64,000 bases of DNA, from NCBI RefSeq assembly GCF_000026185.1, contig NC_010694.1:372001-436000 (forward strand), in the 5' to 3' direction. The stretch's first letter is position 1. Each line of letters opens with the position of its first letter. Position numbers and translations under genes: made by a program. Under the pieces are notes generated by a model that saw nothing but the letters and a program-made list of their open reading frames with translations, was not told where the DNA came from and searched no databases. This document shows positions 32,036 through 43,376 of the stretch, piece after piece. This DNA comes from Erwinia tasmaniensis Et1/99 (lineage in GTDB: Bacteria > Pseudomonadota > Gammaproteobacteria > Enterobacterales > Enterobacteriaceae).

Positions 32036-34726
32036 ATGACGACAGATGTAACCGTAAAATCGCTGGCCGCAGAGATTCAGACACCCGTAGAACGCCTGGT
32101 ACAGCAGTTTGCTGATGCAGGGATCCAAAAGTCTGAAACCGACTCTGTTACCCAGCATGAAAAAGAGACATTACTTGCCCACCTGAACCGCGAACACGGT
32201 GGTGGAACAAGTAAGCTGACTCTGCAGCGCAAAACGCGCAGCACCTTGAATGTTCCCGGCACCGGGGGCAAAAGTAAATCGGTGCAAATCGAAGTCCGCA
32301 AAAAGCGCACCTATGTAAAAGGCGATCCGGCTAATGCTGAACAGGCAGAAGCTGAAGCGCAGGCAGAGCGTGAAGCGGAAGAACTGGCTCGTCGCGAGGC
32401 TGAAGAAAAAGCCCAGCGCGAAGCTCAAGACAAAGCAAAGCGTGAAGCCGAGGAGCAGGCCAAGCGTGAGGCAGCTGATAAAGCCAAACGTGAAGCGGCG
32501 GAAAAAGATAAAGTGAGCAATCAACATACCGACGAAACAACCCGGGCCACTCAGTCCGACAGAGCCCGCCGTGAAGCGGAAGCGGCTGAACTGAAGCGTA
32601 AAGCTGAAGAAGAAGCGCATCGCAAGATTGAAGAAGAAGCGAAGCGTGTAGCGGAAGAGGCGCGTAAAATGGCGGAAGAGAAAGGCGAAGAGTGGGCGGT
32701 AGCGAAAGAGGTAGAAGACACCTCCGATTACCACGTCACCACTTCAACTCACGCTCGTGCAGCGGAAGACGAGAACGACGCGCAGGTTGAAGGCGATCGT
32801 CGCACTCGTGCCGTACGTCCGGCCAAAGCTCCGGTGCGTAAGAAAGGCAACAAGCATTCCGAAGCCAAAACCGATCGTGAAGAGGCGCGTGCGCAGGTTC
32901 GCGGCGGTAAAGGCGGCAAGCGTAAGCCGAGCACTCTGCAGCAGAGCTTTAACAAGCCAGCACAGGCGGTTAACCGTGATGTGATTATCGGTGAAACTAT
33001 CACCGTAGCGGAACTGGCTAACAAAATGGCCGTTAAAGGTTCTCAGGTCATCAAAGCGATGATGAAACTGGGCGCTATGGCGACCATCAATCAGGTTATC
33101 GATCAGGAAACTGCCCAGCTGGTCGCGGAAGAAATGGGTCACAAAGTGACTCTACGCCGCGAAAATGAGCTGGAAGAAGCGGTAATGAGCGATCGTGACA
33201 CCGATGCGGTGCTGGAATCTCGTGCTCCGGTCGTGACCATTATGGGTCACGTTGACCACGGAAAAACCTCACTGCTGGATTATATCCGCTCAACCAAAGT
33301 CGCCTCCGGCGAAGCGGGCGGCATTACACAGCATATCGGTGCTTACCACGTTGAAACCGATAACGGTATGGTGACCTTCCTGGATACCCCAGGCCACGCC
33401 GCGTTTACCGCGATGCGTGCCCGTGGTGCTCAGGCGACCGATATTGTTATCCTGGTCGTTGCTGCTGACGATGGCGTGATGCCTCAGACCATTGAAGCGG
33501 TCCAGCATGCGAAGGCGGCAAAAGTGCCGGTCGTCGTTGCTGTGAACAAATGTGATAAGCCGGAAGCCGATCCGGACCGTGTTAAAAACGAACTCACCCA
33601 GTACGGCATCATTCCGGAAGAGTGGGGCGGCGAGAACATGTTTGTCAATGTATCAGCGAAAGCCGGTACCGGTATTGATGACCTGCTTAACGCTATCCTG
33701 CTGCAGGCGGAAGTTCTCGAACTGTCCGCAGTACGTCAGGGTATGGCGAGCGGCGTAGTGATCGAATCCTTCCTGGATAAAGGCCGTGGCCCGGTTGCTA
33801 CCGTGCTGGTCCGCGAAGGTACCCTGAATAAAGGCGATATCGTACTCTGTGGCTTTGAGTACGGCCGCGTACGAGCTATGCGTGACGAGCTGGGCCGCGA
33901 AGTATTGACTGCTGGCCCATCTATCCCGGTTGAAATCCTCGGCATGTCCGGCGTTCCGGCAGCGGGTGATGAAGCAACCGTGGTACGCGATGAGAAGAAA
34001 GCGCGTGAAGTTGCGCTGTATCGCCAGGGTAAATTCCGTGAAGTTAAGCTGGCGCGTCAGCAGAAATCCAAGCTGGAGAACATGTTTGCTAACATGACCG
34101 AAGGCGAAGTGTCTGAACTGAACATCGTGCTGAAAGCTGACGTTCAGGGTTCTGTCGAAGCGATCTCCGACTCTCTGCTGAAACTTTCTACTGATGAAGT
34201 GAAAGTGAAAATCGTTGGCTCCGGCGTGGGCGGTATCACTGAAACTGATGCGACCCTGGCCGCAGCGTCTAACGCTATCCTGGTGGGCTTCAACGTGCGT
34301 GCCGATGCATCTGCGCGCCGCGTGATCGATACAGAAAGCTTGGATCTGCGTTACTACTCCGTCATCTATAACCTGATTGACGAAGTAAAAGCGGCGATGA
34401 GCGGCATGCTGGCACCTGAGTACAAACAGCAGATCATTGGTCTGGCTGCGGTACGTGACGTGTTCAAATCACCGAAATTTGGTGCTATCGCCGGTTGTAT
34501 GGTGACCGAAGGTAACATTAAACGTCACAACCCAATCCGCGTGCTGCGTGACAACGTGGTTATCTACGAAGGTGAGCTGGAATCTCTGCGCCGCTTCAAA
34601 GATGACGTTAACGAAGTCCGTAACGGCATGGAATGTGGTATCGGCGTGAAGAACTACAACGATGTGCGTGTTGGCGATATGATCGAAGTGTTCGAAATTA
34701 TCGAAATCCAGCGTACTATCGATTAA
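32036..34726 (+). CDS. infB: Translation initiation factor IF-2
   Basis: GTPase that positions initiator tRNA on the ribosome. It has 896 residues (890 in E. coli). A small N-terminal subdomain is followed by a long Ala/Glu/Lys/Arg coiled-coil (about 100-240). The G domain carries G1 GHVDHGKT, G3 DTPGHAAF and G4 NKCDKP (E. coli has NKID, so a harmless Ile to Cys change), then domains II-IV ending in [10 protein letters not shown]. Shorter forms from internal starts are known in E. coli; I did not fix their positions here. Confidence 0.98.
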   Translation: MTTDVTVKSLAAEIQTPVERLVQQFADAGIQKSETDSVTQHEKETLLAHLNREHGGGTSKLTLQRKTRSTLNVPGTGGKSKSVQIEVRKKRTYVKGDPANAEQAEAEAQAEREAEELARREAEEKAQREAQDKAKREAEEQAKREAADKAKREAAEKDKVSNQHTDETTRATQSDRARREAEAAELKRKAEEEAHRKIEEEAKRVAEEARKMAEEKGEEWAVAKEVEDTSDYHVTTSTHARAAEDENDAQVEGDRRTRAVRPAKAPVRKKGNKHSEAKTDREEARAQVRGGKGGKRKPSTLQQSFNKPAQAVNRDVIIGETITVAELANKMAVKGSQVIKAMMKLGAMATINQVIDQETAQLVAEEMGHKVTLRRENELEEAVMSDRDTDAVLESRAPVVTIMGHVDHGKTSLLDYIRSTKVASGEAGGITQHIGAYHVETDNGMVTFLDTPGHAAFTAMRARGAQATDIVILVVAADDGVMPQTIEAVQHAKAAKVPVVVAVNKCDKPEADPDRVKNELTQYGIIPEEWGGENMFVNVSAKAGTGIDDLLNAILLQAEVLELSAVRQGMASGVVIESFLDKGRGPVATVLVREGTLNKGDIVLCGFEYGRVRAMRDELGREVLTAGPSIPVEILGMSGVPAAGDEATVVRDEKKAREVALYRQGKFREVKLARQQKSKLENMFANMTEGEVSELNIVLKADVQGSVEAISDSLLKLSTDEVKVKIVGSGVGGITETDATLAAASNAILVGFNVRADASARRVIDTESLDLRYYSVIYNLIDEVKAAMSGMLAPEYKQQIIGLAAVRDVFKSPKFGAIAGCMVTEGNIKRHNPIRVLRDNVVIYEGELESLRRFKDDVNEVRNGMECGIGVKNYNDVRVGDMIEVFEIIEIQRTID

Positions 34727-34781
34727 TAATCTGACAGGTATCCAGCAAATTTCGCGTTGCGGCACGATGACAACCGAATAC

Positions 34782-34889
34782 GCACCGGTCACCGATTTAA
34801 ACCTGTGACCGGTGCATAAAAGGAACAGTTAACGTCGCCGGGTGCAAAAGATGTAGGATATTATTTGGGAGGCTTCTGGCCTCCCAAAT
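34782..34889 (+). other. Two strong hairpins in the infB-rbfA spacer
   Basis: A perfect 11-bp inverted repeat (GCACCGGTCAC at 34782-34792, GTGACCGGTGC at 34805-34815, 12-nt loop) is followed by an 11-bp stem-loop at 34863-34889 (ATTTGGGAGGC/GCCTCCCAAAT, 5-nt loop). Neither has a long T run, so they look like processing or stability elements in the 181-bp spacer rather than terminators. The second ends just before the rbfA Shine-Dalgarno. Confidence 0.6.
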
Positions 34890-34907
34890 TATTTGGAGAT
34901 AAAAATT

Positions 34908-35321
34908 ATGGCGAAAGAATTTGGTCGCCCGCAGCGCGTTTCTCAGGAGCTGCAAAAAGAGATCGCTATCATTCTGCAACGTGAGATTAAAGATCCGCGT
35001 CTGGGCATGATGGTGACCGTTTCCGGTGTGGACGTATCCCGTGACCTGGCCTATGCCAAAGTGTTTGTCACCTTCCTTAACGACAAAGACGAAGCGGCCA
35101 TTAAAGGGGGCTTACGCGCTCTGGGCGATGCTTCTGGCTATATCCGCACCCTGCTTGGTAAGGCAATGCGCCTGCGTATCGTGCCTGAACTGACTTTCTT
35201 CTACGATAATTCGCTGGTTGAAGGGATGCGCATGTCTAACCTGGTGACTAACGTGGTCAGAAACGACGAAGAGCGTCGTGGTCCTGCTGAAGAAAACCCG
35301 GAAGAAGGCAAGGCTGAGTAA
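34908..35321 (+). CDS. rbfA: 30S ribosome-binding factor RbfA
   Basis: Cold-shock 30S maturation factor with a KH-like fold acting near helix 1 of 16S rRNA. It has 137 residues from ATG 34908 (GGAG nine bases upstream). The conserved [22 protein letters not shown] segment and [13 protein letters not shown] are present. The acidic C-terminal tail ([15 protein letters not shown]) is disordered and variable in the family. The stop overlaps the truB ATG by one base. Confidence 0.97.
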   Translation: MAKEFGRPQRVSQELQKEIAIILQREIKDPRLGMMVTVSGVDVSRDLAYAKVFVTFLNDKDEAAIKGGLRALGDASGYIRTLLGKAMRLRIVPELTFFYDNSLVEGMRMSNLVTNVVRNDEERRGPAEENPEEGKAE

Positions 35322-36265
35322 TGAGTCGTCCTCGTCGTCGCGGTCGCGATATTCACGGCGTGCTGCTGCTGGATAAACCTCAGGGGCTCTCCTCCAACGA
35401 TGCGCTGCAAAAAGTCAAACGCCTGTACAACGCCAACCGTGCAGGTCATACCGGCGCGCTGGATCCGCTGGCGACCGGTATGCTGCCCATCTGTCTGGGG
35501 GAAGCAACCAAGTTTTCCCAGTATCTGCTGGATTCGGACAAACGCTATCGGGTGATTGCTCGCCTCGGTCAGCGCACCGATACCTCGGATGCGGATGGCA
35601 TAGTGGTCAGTGAGCGGCCGTTGGCCTTCACCGCACAAGCTCTGGAACAGGCGTTGGACGGTTTTCGCGGCGAAACGCAGCAGATCCCTTCAATGTATTC
35701 GGCACTGAAATACCAGGGGCGTAAACTTTACGAATATGCCCGTGAAGGAATTGAGGTGCCGCGTGAATCGCGCAGCATTATGGTGTATGAGCTACTGTTT
35801 ATCCGCCATGAAGGTAACGAGCTGGAGCTGGAAATTCACGTCTCGAAAGGCACTTATATCCGTACCATTATCGACGATCTCGGTGAAAAGCTGGGCTGTG
35901 GTGCGCATGTGACTTATCTGCGTCGCCTTCAGGTTGCCCGCTATCCGATCGAAAGGATGGTCACACTGGAGCAGCTTAGCGCGGTGTCCGAAGAGGCGCA
36001 CCGCGCCGGCGTATCGCCTGCCGATCTGCTCGACCCGCTGCTGATGCCGATGGATAGCCCGGCATCTGAATATCCGGTGGTGAATCTGCTGAGTAGTGTG
36101 GCTGCGTACTTTAAGCAGGGCATGCCGGTACAGGTGGCCGGTGCGCCAGCAGACGGACTGGTGCGCGTGACGGAAGGTGAGCAGGGCAAGTTTATTGGTA
36201 TGGCTGAAATTGCTGACGATGGACGCGTAGCGCCGCGCAGGCTGGTTGTAGAATATTCCGACTAG
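35321..36265 (+). CDS. truB: tRNA pseudouridine-55 synthase TruB
   Basis: Makes pseudouridine 55 in the T loop of tRNAs. It has 314 residues, identical to E. coli in length. Catalytic Asp48 is in [14 protein letters not shown], and the conserved KGTYIRTI block and C-terminal PUA-like domain are present. It is coupled to rbfA by a TAATG junction. Confidence 0.98.
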   Translation: MSRPRRRGRDIHGVLLLDKPQGLSSNDALQKVKRLYNANRAGHTGALDPLATGMLPICLGEATKFSQYLLDSDKRYRVIARLGQRTDTSDADGIVVSERPLAFTAQALEQALDGFRGETQQIPSMYSALKYQGRKLYEYAREGIEVPRESRSIMVYELLFIRHEGNELELEIHVSKGTYIRTIIDDLGEKLGCGAHVTYLRRLQVARYPIERMVTLEQLSAVSEEAHRAGVSPADLLDPLLMPMDSPASEYPVVNLLSSVAAYFKQGMPVQVAGAPADGLVRVTEGEQGKFIGMAEIADDGRVAPRRLVVEYSD

Positions 36266-36390
36266 CATTACCCAAGTCATTCGGGGTGCAGGAAGGTGAC
36301 AGGCTCGTGTGTCCTCTGATGTAGAGATCGCTGTGTGACCGGCGTCACGCGCAGCCTATGCATCTGCAGCTTGAAATATGACGGGTAAAT

Positions 36391-36419
36391 TTGCGCTCTG
36401 GCATGGCTAAGAGTAGAAT
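36391..36419 (+). promoter_or_regulatory. Candidate sigma-70 promoter of rpsO-pnp
   Basis: TTGCGC, 17-bp spacer, TAGAAT in the truB-rpsO gap, about 70 bp before the rpsO ATG. E. coli rpsO also has its own promoter here. The remaining leader would contain the S15 autoregulatory structure, which I did not try to fold. Confidence 0.5.
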
Positions 36420-36493
36420 GGCGCGGTTTTACACTGGGTGGCTGAATTAGAGATCGGCGCCTGTACATTTATCTTAAAATTTGGAGTTGTCTC

Positions 36494-36763
36494 ATGTCTC
36501 TAAGTAATGAAACTAAAGCAAAAATCGTTGCTGATTTCGGTCGCGATGCTAACGACAGTGGTTCTACAGAAGTTCAGGTTGCACTGCTGACCGCACAGAT
36601 TAGCCATCTGCAGGGTCACTTCTCTGAGCACAAAAAAGACCACCATAGCCGTCGTGGCCTGCTGCGTATGGTATCTCAGCGTCGTAAGCTGCTGGATTAC
36701 CTCAAGCGTAAAGACGTTTCACGCTACACCGGTCTGATCGCGCGTCTGGGTCTGCGTCGCTAA
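36494..36763 (+). CDS. rpsO: 30S ribosomal protein S15
   Basis: Primary binder of the central domain of 16S rRNA. It has 89 residues with the invariant stretches DTGSTEVQ-like ([17 protein letters not shown]) and [21 protein letters not shown]. It is followed by the rho-independent terminator that separates it partly from pnp. Confidence 0.99.
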   Translation: MSLSNETKAKIVADFGRDANDSGSTEVQVALLTAQISHLQGHFSEHKKDHHSRRGLLRMVSQRRKLLDYLKRKDVSRYTGLIARLGLRR

Positions 36764-36846
36764 GTCATACAGGCTGTCCCGTCCCGTTTTCAGTTTTCTG
36801 ACAACGCCGTGGACATTCGGACAGCCTGGTGCAAGTTTGCTGGGAA

Positions 36847-36869
36847 GGGGCCTTAATGGCCCCTTTTTT
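36847..36869 (+). terminator. Terminator between rpsO and pnp
   Basis: Stem GGGGCC/GGCCCC with a 5-nt loop (TTAAT) and six T residues, about 85 bp after rpsO. It corresponds to the rpsO t1 site, read through in part into pnp. Confidence 0.9.
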
Positions 36870-36938
36870 CAAGCAGGCGGCAGCAATTAAACGCAAACTA
36901 TTGTATTGTTGATTCGTGTGATCTTCAGTTGCAGATTT

Positions 36939-36996
36939 TCGCGCGGCTAATGAGAGGCCTTATTCCATTAGGGGTTAGGATTGTCATTAGTCGCGA
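36939..36996 (+). promoter_or_regulatory. pnp leader duplex (RNase III autoregulation element)
   Basis: TCGCG and CTAATGA (36939-36953) pair with TCATTAG and CGCGA (36984-36996) to make a 12-bp stem with a small internal loop. In E. coli, RNase III cuts the pnp leader duplex and PNPase then binds and degrades it, repressing its own synthesis. Position, 75-130 bp upstream of pnp, fits. The E. coli region also yields the small RNA SraG/PsrO, not verified here. Confidence 0.6.
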
Positions 36997-37069
36997 GGAT
37001 GCAAAATGAAGATTAGAAAATCCACGGCTGGTATAAAAAATTACCATCCCTGAAGCTAAGGAACTCATC

Positions 37070-39202
37070 TTGCTAAACCCGATCGTACAAAAATTCCAGT
37101 ATGGCCAGCATACCGTCACTCTCGAAACCGGCATGATGGCTCGCCAGGCCACAGCGGCCGTTATGGTAAGCATGGATGACACCGCTGTTTTCGTCACCGT
37201 TGTTGGTCAGAAAAAAGCAAAACCAGGTCAGGGCTTTTTCCCGCTGACCGTAAACTACCAGGAGCGTACCTACGCTGCTGGCCGTATTCCAGGCAGCTTC
37301 TTCCGCCGTGAAGGCCGTCCAAGCGAAGGCGAAACGCTGACCTCACGCCTGATTGACCGCCCAATCCGTCCGCTGTTCCCGGAAGGTTTCGTTAATGAAG
37401 TGCAGGTGATTGCTACCGTGGTCTCCGTTAACCCACAGGTTAACCCAGATATCGTGGCGATGATCGGTGCTTCTGCTGCGCTGGCGCTTTCTGGCCTGCC
37501 GTTCAACGGTCCTATCGGCGCTGCACGCGTGGGTTACCTGAACGATCAGTACGTACTGAACCCAACCAGCGATGAGCTGAAAGAGAGTAAGCTGGATCTG
37601 GTTGTTGCCGGTACCAAAGGTGCCGTGCTGATGGTTGAATCTGAAGCCGAGCTGTTGAGTGAAGATCAGATGCTGGGCGCGGTGGTATTCGGCCATGATC
37701 AGCAGCAGATCGTCATTGATAACATCAATGCGCTGGTCGCTGAAGCGGGCAAACCACGTTGGGACTGGCAGCCAGAAGCCGTCAACGAAGCGCTGCGTTC
37801 ACGCATTACCGCACTGGCAGAATCACGCCTGAGCGATGCTTACCGCATTACTGAAAAGCAGGAGCGCTACGCTCAGGTTGACGTCATCAAATCTGAAACC
37901 TCTGCCGCGCTGCTGGCAGAAGACGAAGCGCTCGATGCTGCTGAAATCAGCGACCTGCTGCACGCGCTGGAAAAAGACGTGGTGCGTAGCCGCATTCTGC
38001 GTGGCGAACCGCGTATTGACGGCCGTGAAAAAGACATGATCCGTGGTCTGGACGTGCGCACCGGCGTGCTGCCGCGTACCCACGGCTCCGCGCTGTTCAC
38101 CCGTGGTGAAACTCAGGCGCTGGTTACCGCTACCCTGGGTACAGCCCGTGATGCGCAGAACCTTGATGAGCTGATGGGCGAGCGTACTGATAACTTCCTG
38201 TTCCACTACAACTTCCCTCCGTACTCTGTGGGTGAAACCGGCATGGTCGGTTCGCCGAAGCGTCGTGAAATTGGTCACGGTCGCCTGGCGAAACGCGGCG
38301 TGCTGGCCGTGATGCCAAAGGGCGATGCTTTCCCGTACACCGTGCGCGTAGTGTCTGAAATCACTGAATCAAACGGCTCCTCTTCTATGGCGTCCGTCTG
38401 TGGTGCTTCTCTGGCGCTGATGGATGCAGGCGTGCCGATCAAAGCCGCTGTAGCCGGTATCGCTATGGGCCTGGTGAAGGACGAAAACAACTTCGTGGTG
38501 CTGTCTGACATTCTGGGTGATGAAGATCACCTGGGCGATATGGACTTCAAAGTAGCCGGTAGTCGTGAAGGGATCACCGCGCTGCAGATGGACATCAAAA
38601 TTGAAGGTATCACCCGCGAAATCATGCAGGTGGCTCTGAACCAGGCTAAAGGTGCGCGCCTGCATATCCTGGGCGTGATGGAACAGGCTATCAGCGGACC
38701 GCGTGGCGATATCTCTCAGTTTGCTCCACGCATCCACACCATCAAAATCAGCGTTGATAAAATTAAAGACGTGATCGGTAAAGGTGGCTCAGTGATCCGT
38801 GCTCTGACGGAAGAAACCGGCACCACCATCGAAATCGAAGATGACGGCACGGTGAAAATCGCCGCTACCGACGGTGATAAAGCTAAGTTTGCTATTCGTC
38901 GTATCGAAGAGATCACCGCAGAAATCGAAGTGGGTCGCATCTACAACGGTAAGGTGACGCGCATCGTGGACTTCGGCGCCTTCGTCGCTATCGGCGGTGG
39001 TAAAGAGGGTCTGGTACACATTTCTCAAATCGCTGACAAGCGTGTAGAAAAAGTGACAGACTATCTGCAGATGGGTCAGGAAGTGCCGGTAAAAGTGCTG
39101 GAAGTTGACCGCCAGGGCCGAGTACGCCTGAGCATCAAAGAGGCAGGCGAACAGGCTCAGCCTGAAGCCGAAGCCGTTCCTGCTGCACCAGAAGCCGAAT
39201 AA
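37070..39202 (+). CDS. pnp: Polynucleotide phosphorylase PNPase
   Basis: 3' to 5' phosphorolytic exoribonuclease of the RNA degradosome. It has 710 residues from a TTG start (AAGGA upstream), as E. coli pnp also uses TTG. Two RNase PH domains flank an alpha-helical region, with [16 protein letters not shown] linker and active-site block [17 protein letters not shown] ([11 protein letters not shown]) and S1 ([13 protein letters not shown]) domains follow. The Ala/Glu/Pro-rich C-terminus is variable. The leader contains an RNase III-type duplex. Confidence 0.98.
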   Translation: MLNPIVQKFQYGQHTVTLETGMMARQATAAVMVSMDDTAVFVTVVGQKKAKPGQGFFPLTVNYQERTYAAGRIPGSFFRREGRPSEGETLTSRLIDRPIRPLFPEGFVNEVQVIATVVSVNPQVNPDIVAMIGASAALALSGLPFNGPIGAARVGYLNDQYVLNPTSDELKESKLDLVVAGTKGAVLMVESEAELLSEDQMLGAVVFGHDQQQIVIDNINALVAEAGKPRWDWQPEAVNEALRSRITALAESRLSDAYRITEKQERYAQVDVIKSETSAALLAEDEALDAAEISDLLHALEKDVVRSRILRGEPRIDGREKDMIRGLDVRTGVLPRTHGSALFTRGETQALVTATLGTARDAQNLDELMGERTDNFLFHYNFPPYSVGETGMVGSPKRREIGHGRLAKRGVLAVMPKGDAFPYTVRVVSEITESNGSSSMASVCGASLALMDAGVPIKAAVAGIAMGLVKDENNFVVLSDILGDEDHLGDMDFKVAGSREGITALQMDIKIEGITREIMQVALNQAKGARLHILGVMEQAISGPRGDISQFAPRIHTIKISVDKIKDVIGKGGSVIRALTEETGTTIEIEDDGTVKIAATDGDKAKFAIRRIEEITAEIEVGRIYNGKVTRIVDFGAFVAIGGGKEGLVHISQIADKRVEKVTDYLQMGQEVPVKVLEVDRQGRVRLSIKEAGEQAQPEAEAVPAAPEAE

Positions 39203-39218
39203 GCAACACTGATGAATT

Positions 39219-39248
39219 CTCCGCGCTCTTCGAGTGCGGAGAGTTTTT
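39219..39248 (+). terminator. Intrinsic terminator after pnp
   Basis: A 10-bp stem CTCCGCGCTC/GAGTGCGGAG (one G-T wobble) with a 3-nt loop, then AGTTTTT. It lies 17 bp after the pnp stop codon and 81 bp before nlpI. Confidence 0.88.
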
Positions 39249-39329
39249 AAACGCGAGGGCGGGACGACCTCGTCGATGGCAAGCGGGTAACAGGATGTTC
39301 TTCCCAATGTTTGTTTTCGGGAGTGGTAA

Positions 39330-40214
39330 ATGAAGCCATTTTTGCGCTGGTGTCTTGTTGCGACGGCTTTATCCTTAGCTGGATGCAGTAACACCGATTG
39401 GCGTAAGAACGAAGTTTTGGCAGTGCCTTTGCAGCCTACGCTGCAACAGGAAGTCATTCTCGCTCGCATGGAACAAATACTTGCCAGTCGGTCATTGACC
39501 GATGATGAACGCGCACAGCTGTTATATGAGCGCGGAGTGTTGTATGATAGTCTCGGTTTGAGAGCACTGGCGCGAAATGATTTTTCACAAGCGCTGTCTA
39601 TCAGACCGGATATGCCTGAAGTATTCAATTACTTAGGCATATACTTAACGCAGGCAGGCAACTTTGATGCTGCCTATGAAGCGTTTGATTCTGTACTTGA
39701 GCTTGATCCAACTTACAATTATGCGCGTTTAAATCGCGGTATCGCCCTGTATTACGGCGGAAGATTTAAACTGGCGCAAGATGATCTGCTGGCGTTTTAT
39801 CAAGACGATCCTAACGATCCCTTCCGCAGCCTGTGGTTATATCTCACCGAACGTGGGATAAATGCCGACCGGGCTAAAGTCGCGCTGAAGCAGCGTTACG
39901 ATAAAGCGGTTAAGGAGCAATGGGGATGGAATATTGTCGAGTTCTACCTGGGCAACATCAGCGAAAAAACGCTGACAGAACGGCTCCAGGCGGACGCAAC
40001 GGATAACACCTCGCTCGCTGAACATCTCAGTGAAACCAACTTCTATTTAGGTAAGTACTACCTAAGTCTGGGGGAGAAGGACAACGCAGAAGCGTTGTTC
40101 AAGCTGACGGTCGCCAACAACGTTCACAACTTTGTTGAGCATCGATATGCATTGTTGGAGCTGGCGCTACTCGGCCAGACACAAGACGATTTATCAGAAT
40201 CTGACCAGCAATAG
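39330..40214 (+). CDS. nlpI: Lipoprotein NlpI
   Basis: Outer-membrane TPR lipoprotein that acts as adaptor for the protease Prc, controlling peptidoglycan endopeptidases such as MepS. It has 294 residues, identical in length to E. coli. The lipobox LAGC puts the lipidated cysteine at position 19, and several TPR repeats occupy about 62-270 ([22 protein letters not shown] first). It is followed by yrbN and deaD. Confidence 0.97.
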   Translation: MKPFLRWCLVATALSLAGCSNTDWRKNEVLAVPLQPTLQQEVILARMEQILASRSLTDDERAQLLYERGVLYDSLGLRALARNDFSQALSIRPDMPEVFNYLGIYLTQAGNFDAAYEAFDSVLELDPTYNYARLNRGIALYYGGRFKLAQDDLLAFYQDDPNDPFRSLWLYLTERGINADRAKVALKQRYDKAVKEQWGWNIVEFYLGNISEKTLTERLQADATDNTSLAEHLSETNFYLGKYYLSLGEKDNAEALFKLTVANNVHNFVEHRYALLELALLGQTQDDLSESDQQ

Positions 40215-40318
40215 CTGACGAACTTTTATTGCCCGAATTTTCGAAAAGTCATCATCTTAGCGGATGAGGGCACTTTTGTTCGTCGAAACCACTAATTTGA
40301 GCCGGTTCACACTTTTTG

Positions 40319-40375
40319 ATGAAAATGACTGAAAATTTTCACGACGAGTTATGTAGACTGGCCGCCGCAATCTAA
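40319..40375 (+). CDS. yrbN: Small protein YrbN
   Basis: An 18-codon frame, [18 protein letters not shown], immediately before deaD. From ATG 40325 it would be 16 codons. From memory it matches the conserved C-terminal part of E. coli YrbN, a roughly 26-residue protein encoded between nlpI and deaD; the E. coli form is longer at the N-terminus, but an in-frame TGA at 40298 limits extension here. Its TAA abuts the GAGG that serves deaD, so it may act as a leader coupling deaD translation. No good Shine-Dalgarno is visible for yrbN itself. Confidence 0.7.
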   Translation: MKMTENFHDELCRLAAAI

Positions 40376-40391
40376 GAGGCACGTGTACTAC

Positions 40392-42293
40392 ATGACTGAT
40401 ATCCAAACTACTTTCGCTGACCTTGGCCTGAACGCCGACCTCCTTGAATCACTGAACGGCATGGGCTACGTAAAGCCATCCCCAATCCAGGCTGAGTGTA
40501 TTCCTCACCTGCTGGCAGGTCGTGACGTGTTAGGTATGGCGCAGACCGGGAGTGGCAAAACTGCAGCATTCTCGCTGCCACTGTTACATAACATCGATCC
40601 AACGGTTAAAGCACCACAGATCCTGGTGCTGGCACCTACCCGCGAACTGGCGGTACAGGTAGCTGAAGCCGTCACTGATTTCTCTAAACATATGCGCGGT
40701 CTGAACGTTGTTGCCCTTTACGGCGGCCAGCGTTACGACGTGCAGCTGCGCGCTCTGCGCCAGGGCCCACAGGTTGTTGTCGGCACGCCTGGCCGTCTGC
40801 TTGACCATCTGAAACGCGGCACGTTGGATCTGTCCAACCTGCGCGGTCTGGTGCTGGACGAAGCCGATGAAATGCTGCGTATGGGCTTTATCGAAGACGT
40901 TGAAACGATCATGGCGCAGATCCCAGACGGTCATCAGACCGCGCTGTTCTCTGCCACTATGCCAGAGGCGATTCGCCGTATTACCAAACGCTTTATGAAA
41001 GATCCGCAGGAAGTGCGCATCCAGTCAAGCCTGACTACACGTCCTGACATCAGCCAGAGCTACTGGACTGCCTACGGCCGTAAGACCGATGCACTGACCC
41101 GCTTCCTGGAAGCAGAAGACTTTGATGCAGCGATTATTTTCGTGCGTACCAAAAACGCGACGCTGGAAGTTGCCGAAGCGCTTGAGCGCAACGGTTATAA
41201 CAGCGCCGCGCTGAATGGTGACATGAATCAGGCACTGCGTGAGCAGACGCTGGAGCGCCTTAAAGATGGCCGTCTGGATATCCTGATTGCCACCGACGTT
41301 GCTGCCCGTGGTCTGGACGTTGAGCGTATCAGCCTGGTCGTTAACTACGACATTCCAATGGACGCAGAATCTTACGTGCACCGCATCGGCCGTACCGGTC
41401 GTGCTGGTCGTGCCGGTCGTGCCCTACTGTTCGTTGAGAACCGTGAACGTCGCCTGCTGCGTAACATCGAACGCACCATGAAGCTGACCATTCCAGAAGT
41501 TGAACTGCCAAATGCAGAACTGCTGGGTGAGCGTCGTCTGGCTAAGTTCGCCGCTAAAGTTCAGCAGCAGCTGGAAAGCAGCGATCTGGAACAGTACCGT
41601 GCGCTGTTGTCTAAAATGCAGCCGGAAGACGAGCTGGACATCGAAACCCTGGCCGCAGCTCTGCTGAAAATGGCTCAGGGCGAACGCCCGCTGATCGTTC
41701 CTGCCGATGCGCCACAGCGTCCGCGCCGCGAGTTCCGTGAGCGTGACGAGCGTCGCGGTGACCGTCCTGACCGTGGTCCACGCGAAGCGCGTGGCGAAGC
41801 ACCGCGCGATGGCGACCGTCCACGTCGTGAACGTCGTGACGTTGGCGATATGGAAGTGTACCGCATTGAAGTGGGCCGTGATGATGGCGTTGAAGTTCGT
41901 CACATCGTTGGTGCTATCGCTAACGAAGGTGATATCAGCAGCCGTTACATCGGTAACATCAAGCTGTTTGGTACGCACTCCACCATCGAGCTGCCAAAAG
42001 GTATGCCGGGCGATGTGCTCCAGCACTTTACCCGCACGCGTATTCTCAACAAACCGATGAATATGCAGCTGATTGGTGATGCACAGCCGCGTAGCAACGA
42101 ACGTGGTGGTGAGCGTCGTCCTGGCGGTCCTGCGCGCGGTGGTTTCGGCGCCGGTCGTGAAGGCGGTCGCGGTGCTGAAGGCGGCGGTCGTCGTTTCAGC
42201 AACGATCGCGGTGGTGAACGTCGTCCAGCGGGCAACCGTGGTCCTCGTCGCGAAGAAGGCGGCAGTGCACCAGCACGTCGTCGTGATGCGTAA
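40392..42293 (+). CDS. deaD: Cold-shock DEAD-box RNA helicase DeaD (CsdA)
   Basis: ATP-dependent RNA helicase for 50S assembly and cold-shock mRNA unwinding. It has 633 residues from ATG 40392 (a GTG at 40383 is too close to GAGG). Motifs: Q (PSPIQAECI), I (AQTGSGKT), II (DEAD), III (SAT), VI ([15 protein letters not shown]). A DbpA-like RNA-binding domain lies at about 480-560 and a long Arg/Gly-rich tail with [22 protein letters not shown] repeats follows. Confidence 0.97.
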   Translation: MTDIQTTFADLGLNADLLESLNGMGYVKPSPIQAECIPHLLAGRDVLGMAQTGSGKTAAFSLPLLHNIDPTVKAPQILVLAPTRELAVQVAEAVTDFSKHMRGLNVVALYGGQRYDVQLRALRQGPQVVVGTPGRLLDHLKRGTLDLSNLRGLVLDEADEMLRMGFIEDVETIMAQIPDGHQTALFSATMPEAIRRITKRFMKDPQEVRIQSSLTTRPDISQSYWTAYGRKTDALTRFLEAEDFDAAIIFVRTKNATLEVAEALERNGYNSAALNGDMNQALREQTLERLKDGRLDILIATDVAARGLDVERISLVVNYDIPMDAESYVHRIGRTGRAGRAGRALLFVENRERRLLRNIERTMKLTIPEVELPNAELLGERRLAKFAAKVQQQLESSDLEQYRALLSKMQPEDELDIETLAAALLKMAQGERPLIVPADAPQRPRREFRERDERRGDRPDRGPREARGEAPRDGDRPRRERRDVGDMEVYRIEVGRDDGVEVRHIVGAIANEGDISSRYIGNIKLFGTHSTIELPKGMPGDVLQHFTRTRILNKPMNMQLIGDAQPRSNERGGERRPGGPARGGFGAGREGGRGAEGGGRRFSNDRGGERRPAGNRGPRREEGGSAPARRRDA

Positions 42294-42308
42294 TCACTGA
42301 CAGCCGTA

Positions 42309-42338
42309 AAAAAAACCAGCCTTCGGGCTGGTTTTTTT
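42309..42338. terminator. Bidirectional terminator between deaD and yhbW
   Basis: AAAAAAA, 6-bp stem CCAGCC/GGCTGG with a TTCG tetraloop, TTTTTTT. The symmetry serves both converging genes. Confidence 0.93.
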
Positions 42339-42368
42339 ATGGGCGTAATCCAGTAAAAATGGGTGGTA

Positions 42369-43376
42369 TCAGAGCATGTTACGTGCCTGCATGGCCAGCT
42401 TGAAGGAAGTGAGGCGAGCGGTACTGTCAAAAATTTGACCGTTAACCATGATCTCATCCGCTGCCGTCTCACGGATCAGCGCCGCCAGCCCGTGACGTAC
42501 TTTTTCTTTGTCACCAACTATCGACATACTCAATGCCTGCTGCACACCATATTGCTCTGCTGGTGACCACAAATGATCCATGCTGGCTACCGGTGCCGGT
42601 AATGGCCCCGGCCTGCCGCGCCGCAGGTTGATAAACTGCTGCTGCATTGAGGTAAACAGGTAGTTCGCCTCACGTTCACTGTCGGCGGCCACAACGTTGA
42701 CGCACACCGTCGCATAAGGCTTCTCCAGCCGTGCTGATGGCTGAAACTTCTCACGATAAAGGTGGAGCGCCTGTAACAGCATTTCAGGGGCGAAGTGTGA
42801 GGCGAACGCAAACGGCAGCCCCAGCCGTGCGGCCAGCTGCGCGCTGTACAAACTTGAACCCAGTAGCCAGACCGGGATATGCAGTCCCTTGCCCGGCACG
42901 GGCTGCACCGCCAGGTCAGCCTCGTCTGCTGCATCGAACCAGCTGATTAATTGAGCCACGTCTGCGGGAAAGTTATCTTCCCGCACGCCGTTATGGCGGC
43001 GCAACGCCATCATGGTCTGCTGATCGGAGCCCGGGGCGCGGCCAAGACCCAGATCGATACGACCTGGGTAGAGCGATTCGAGGGTACCAAACTGTTCGGC
43101 AATCACCAGCGGGGCATGGTTAGGCAGCATAACCCCACCTGAACCGAGGCGCAGAGTTTGTGTATTGGCCGCCAGATAGCCAATCAGCACGGAGGTCGCC
43201 GCGCTGGCAATCCCTGTCATATTATGATGCTCGGCCAGCCAGTAGCGGTGATAGCCGAGTTTTTCTGCCTGCTGCGCCAGCGCCAGTGAAGTATGAAATG
43301 CTTCACTTGCCGTGGCACCTTGCGGGATTGGCGCAAGGTCGAGCAGCGAAAGCGGTACGGATTTTATCTCAGACAT
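42369..43376 (-). CDS. yhbW: Luciferase-like flavin monooxygenase family protein YhbW
   Basis: LLM-class flavin-dependent oxidoreductase; substrate not known. It has 335 residues, as in E. coli, with the conserved [37 protein letters not shown] and [14 protein letters not shown] segments of the group. In E. coli it lies near deaD with mtr between; mtr is absent here and the two genes are directly convergent. Confidence 0.94.
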   Translation of the reverse strand: MSEIKSVPLSLLDLAPIPQGATASEAFHTSLALAQQAEKLGYHRYWLAEHHNMTGIASAATSVLIGYLAANTQTLRLGSGGVMLPNHAPLVIAEQFGTLESLYPGRIDLGLGRAPGSDQQTMMALRRHNGVREDNFPADVAQLISWFDAADEADLAVQPVPGKGLHIPVWLLGSSLYSAQLAARLGLPFAFASHFAPEMLLQALHLYREKFQPSARLEKPYATVCVNVVAADSEREANYLFTSMQQQFINLRRGRPGPLPAPVASMDHLWSPAEQYGVQQALSMSIVGDKEKVRHGLAALIRETAADEIMVNGQIFDSTARLTSFKLAMQARNML

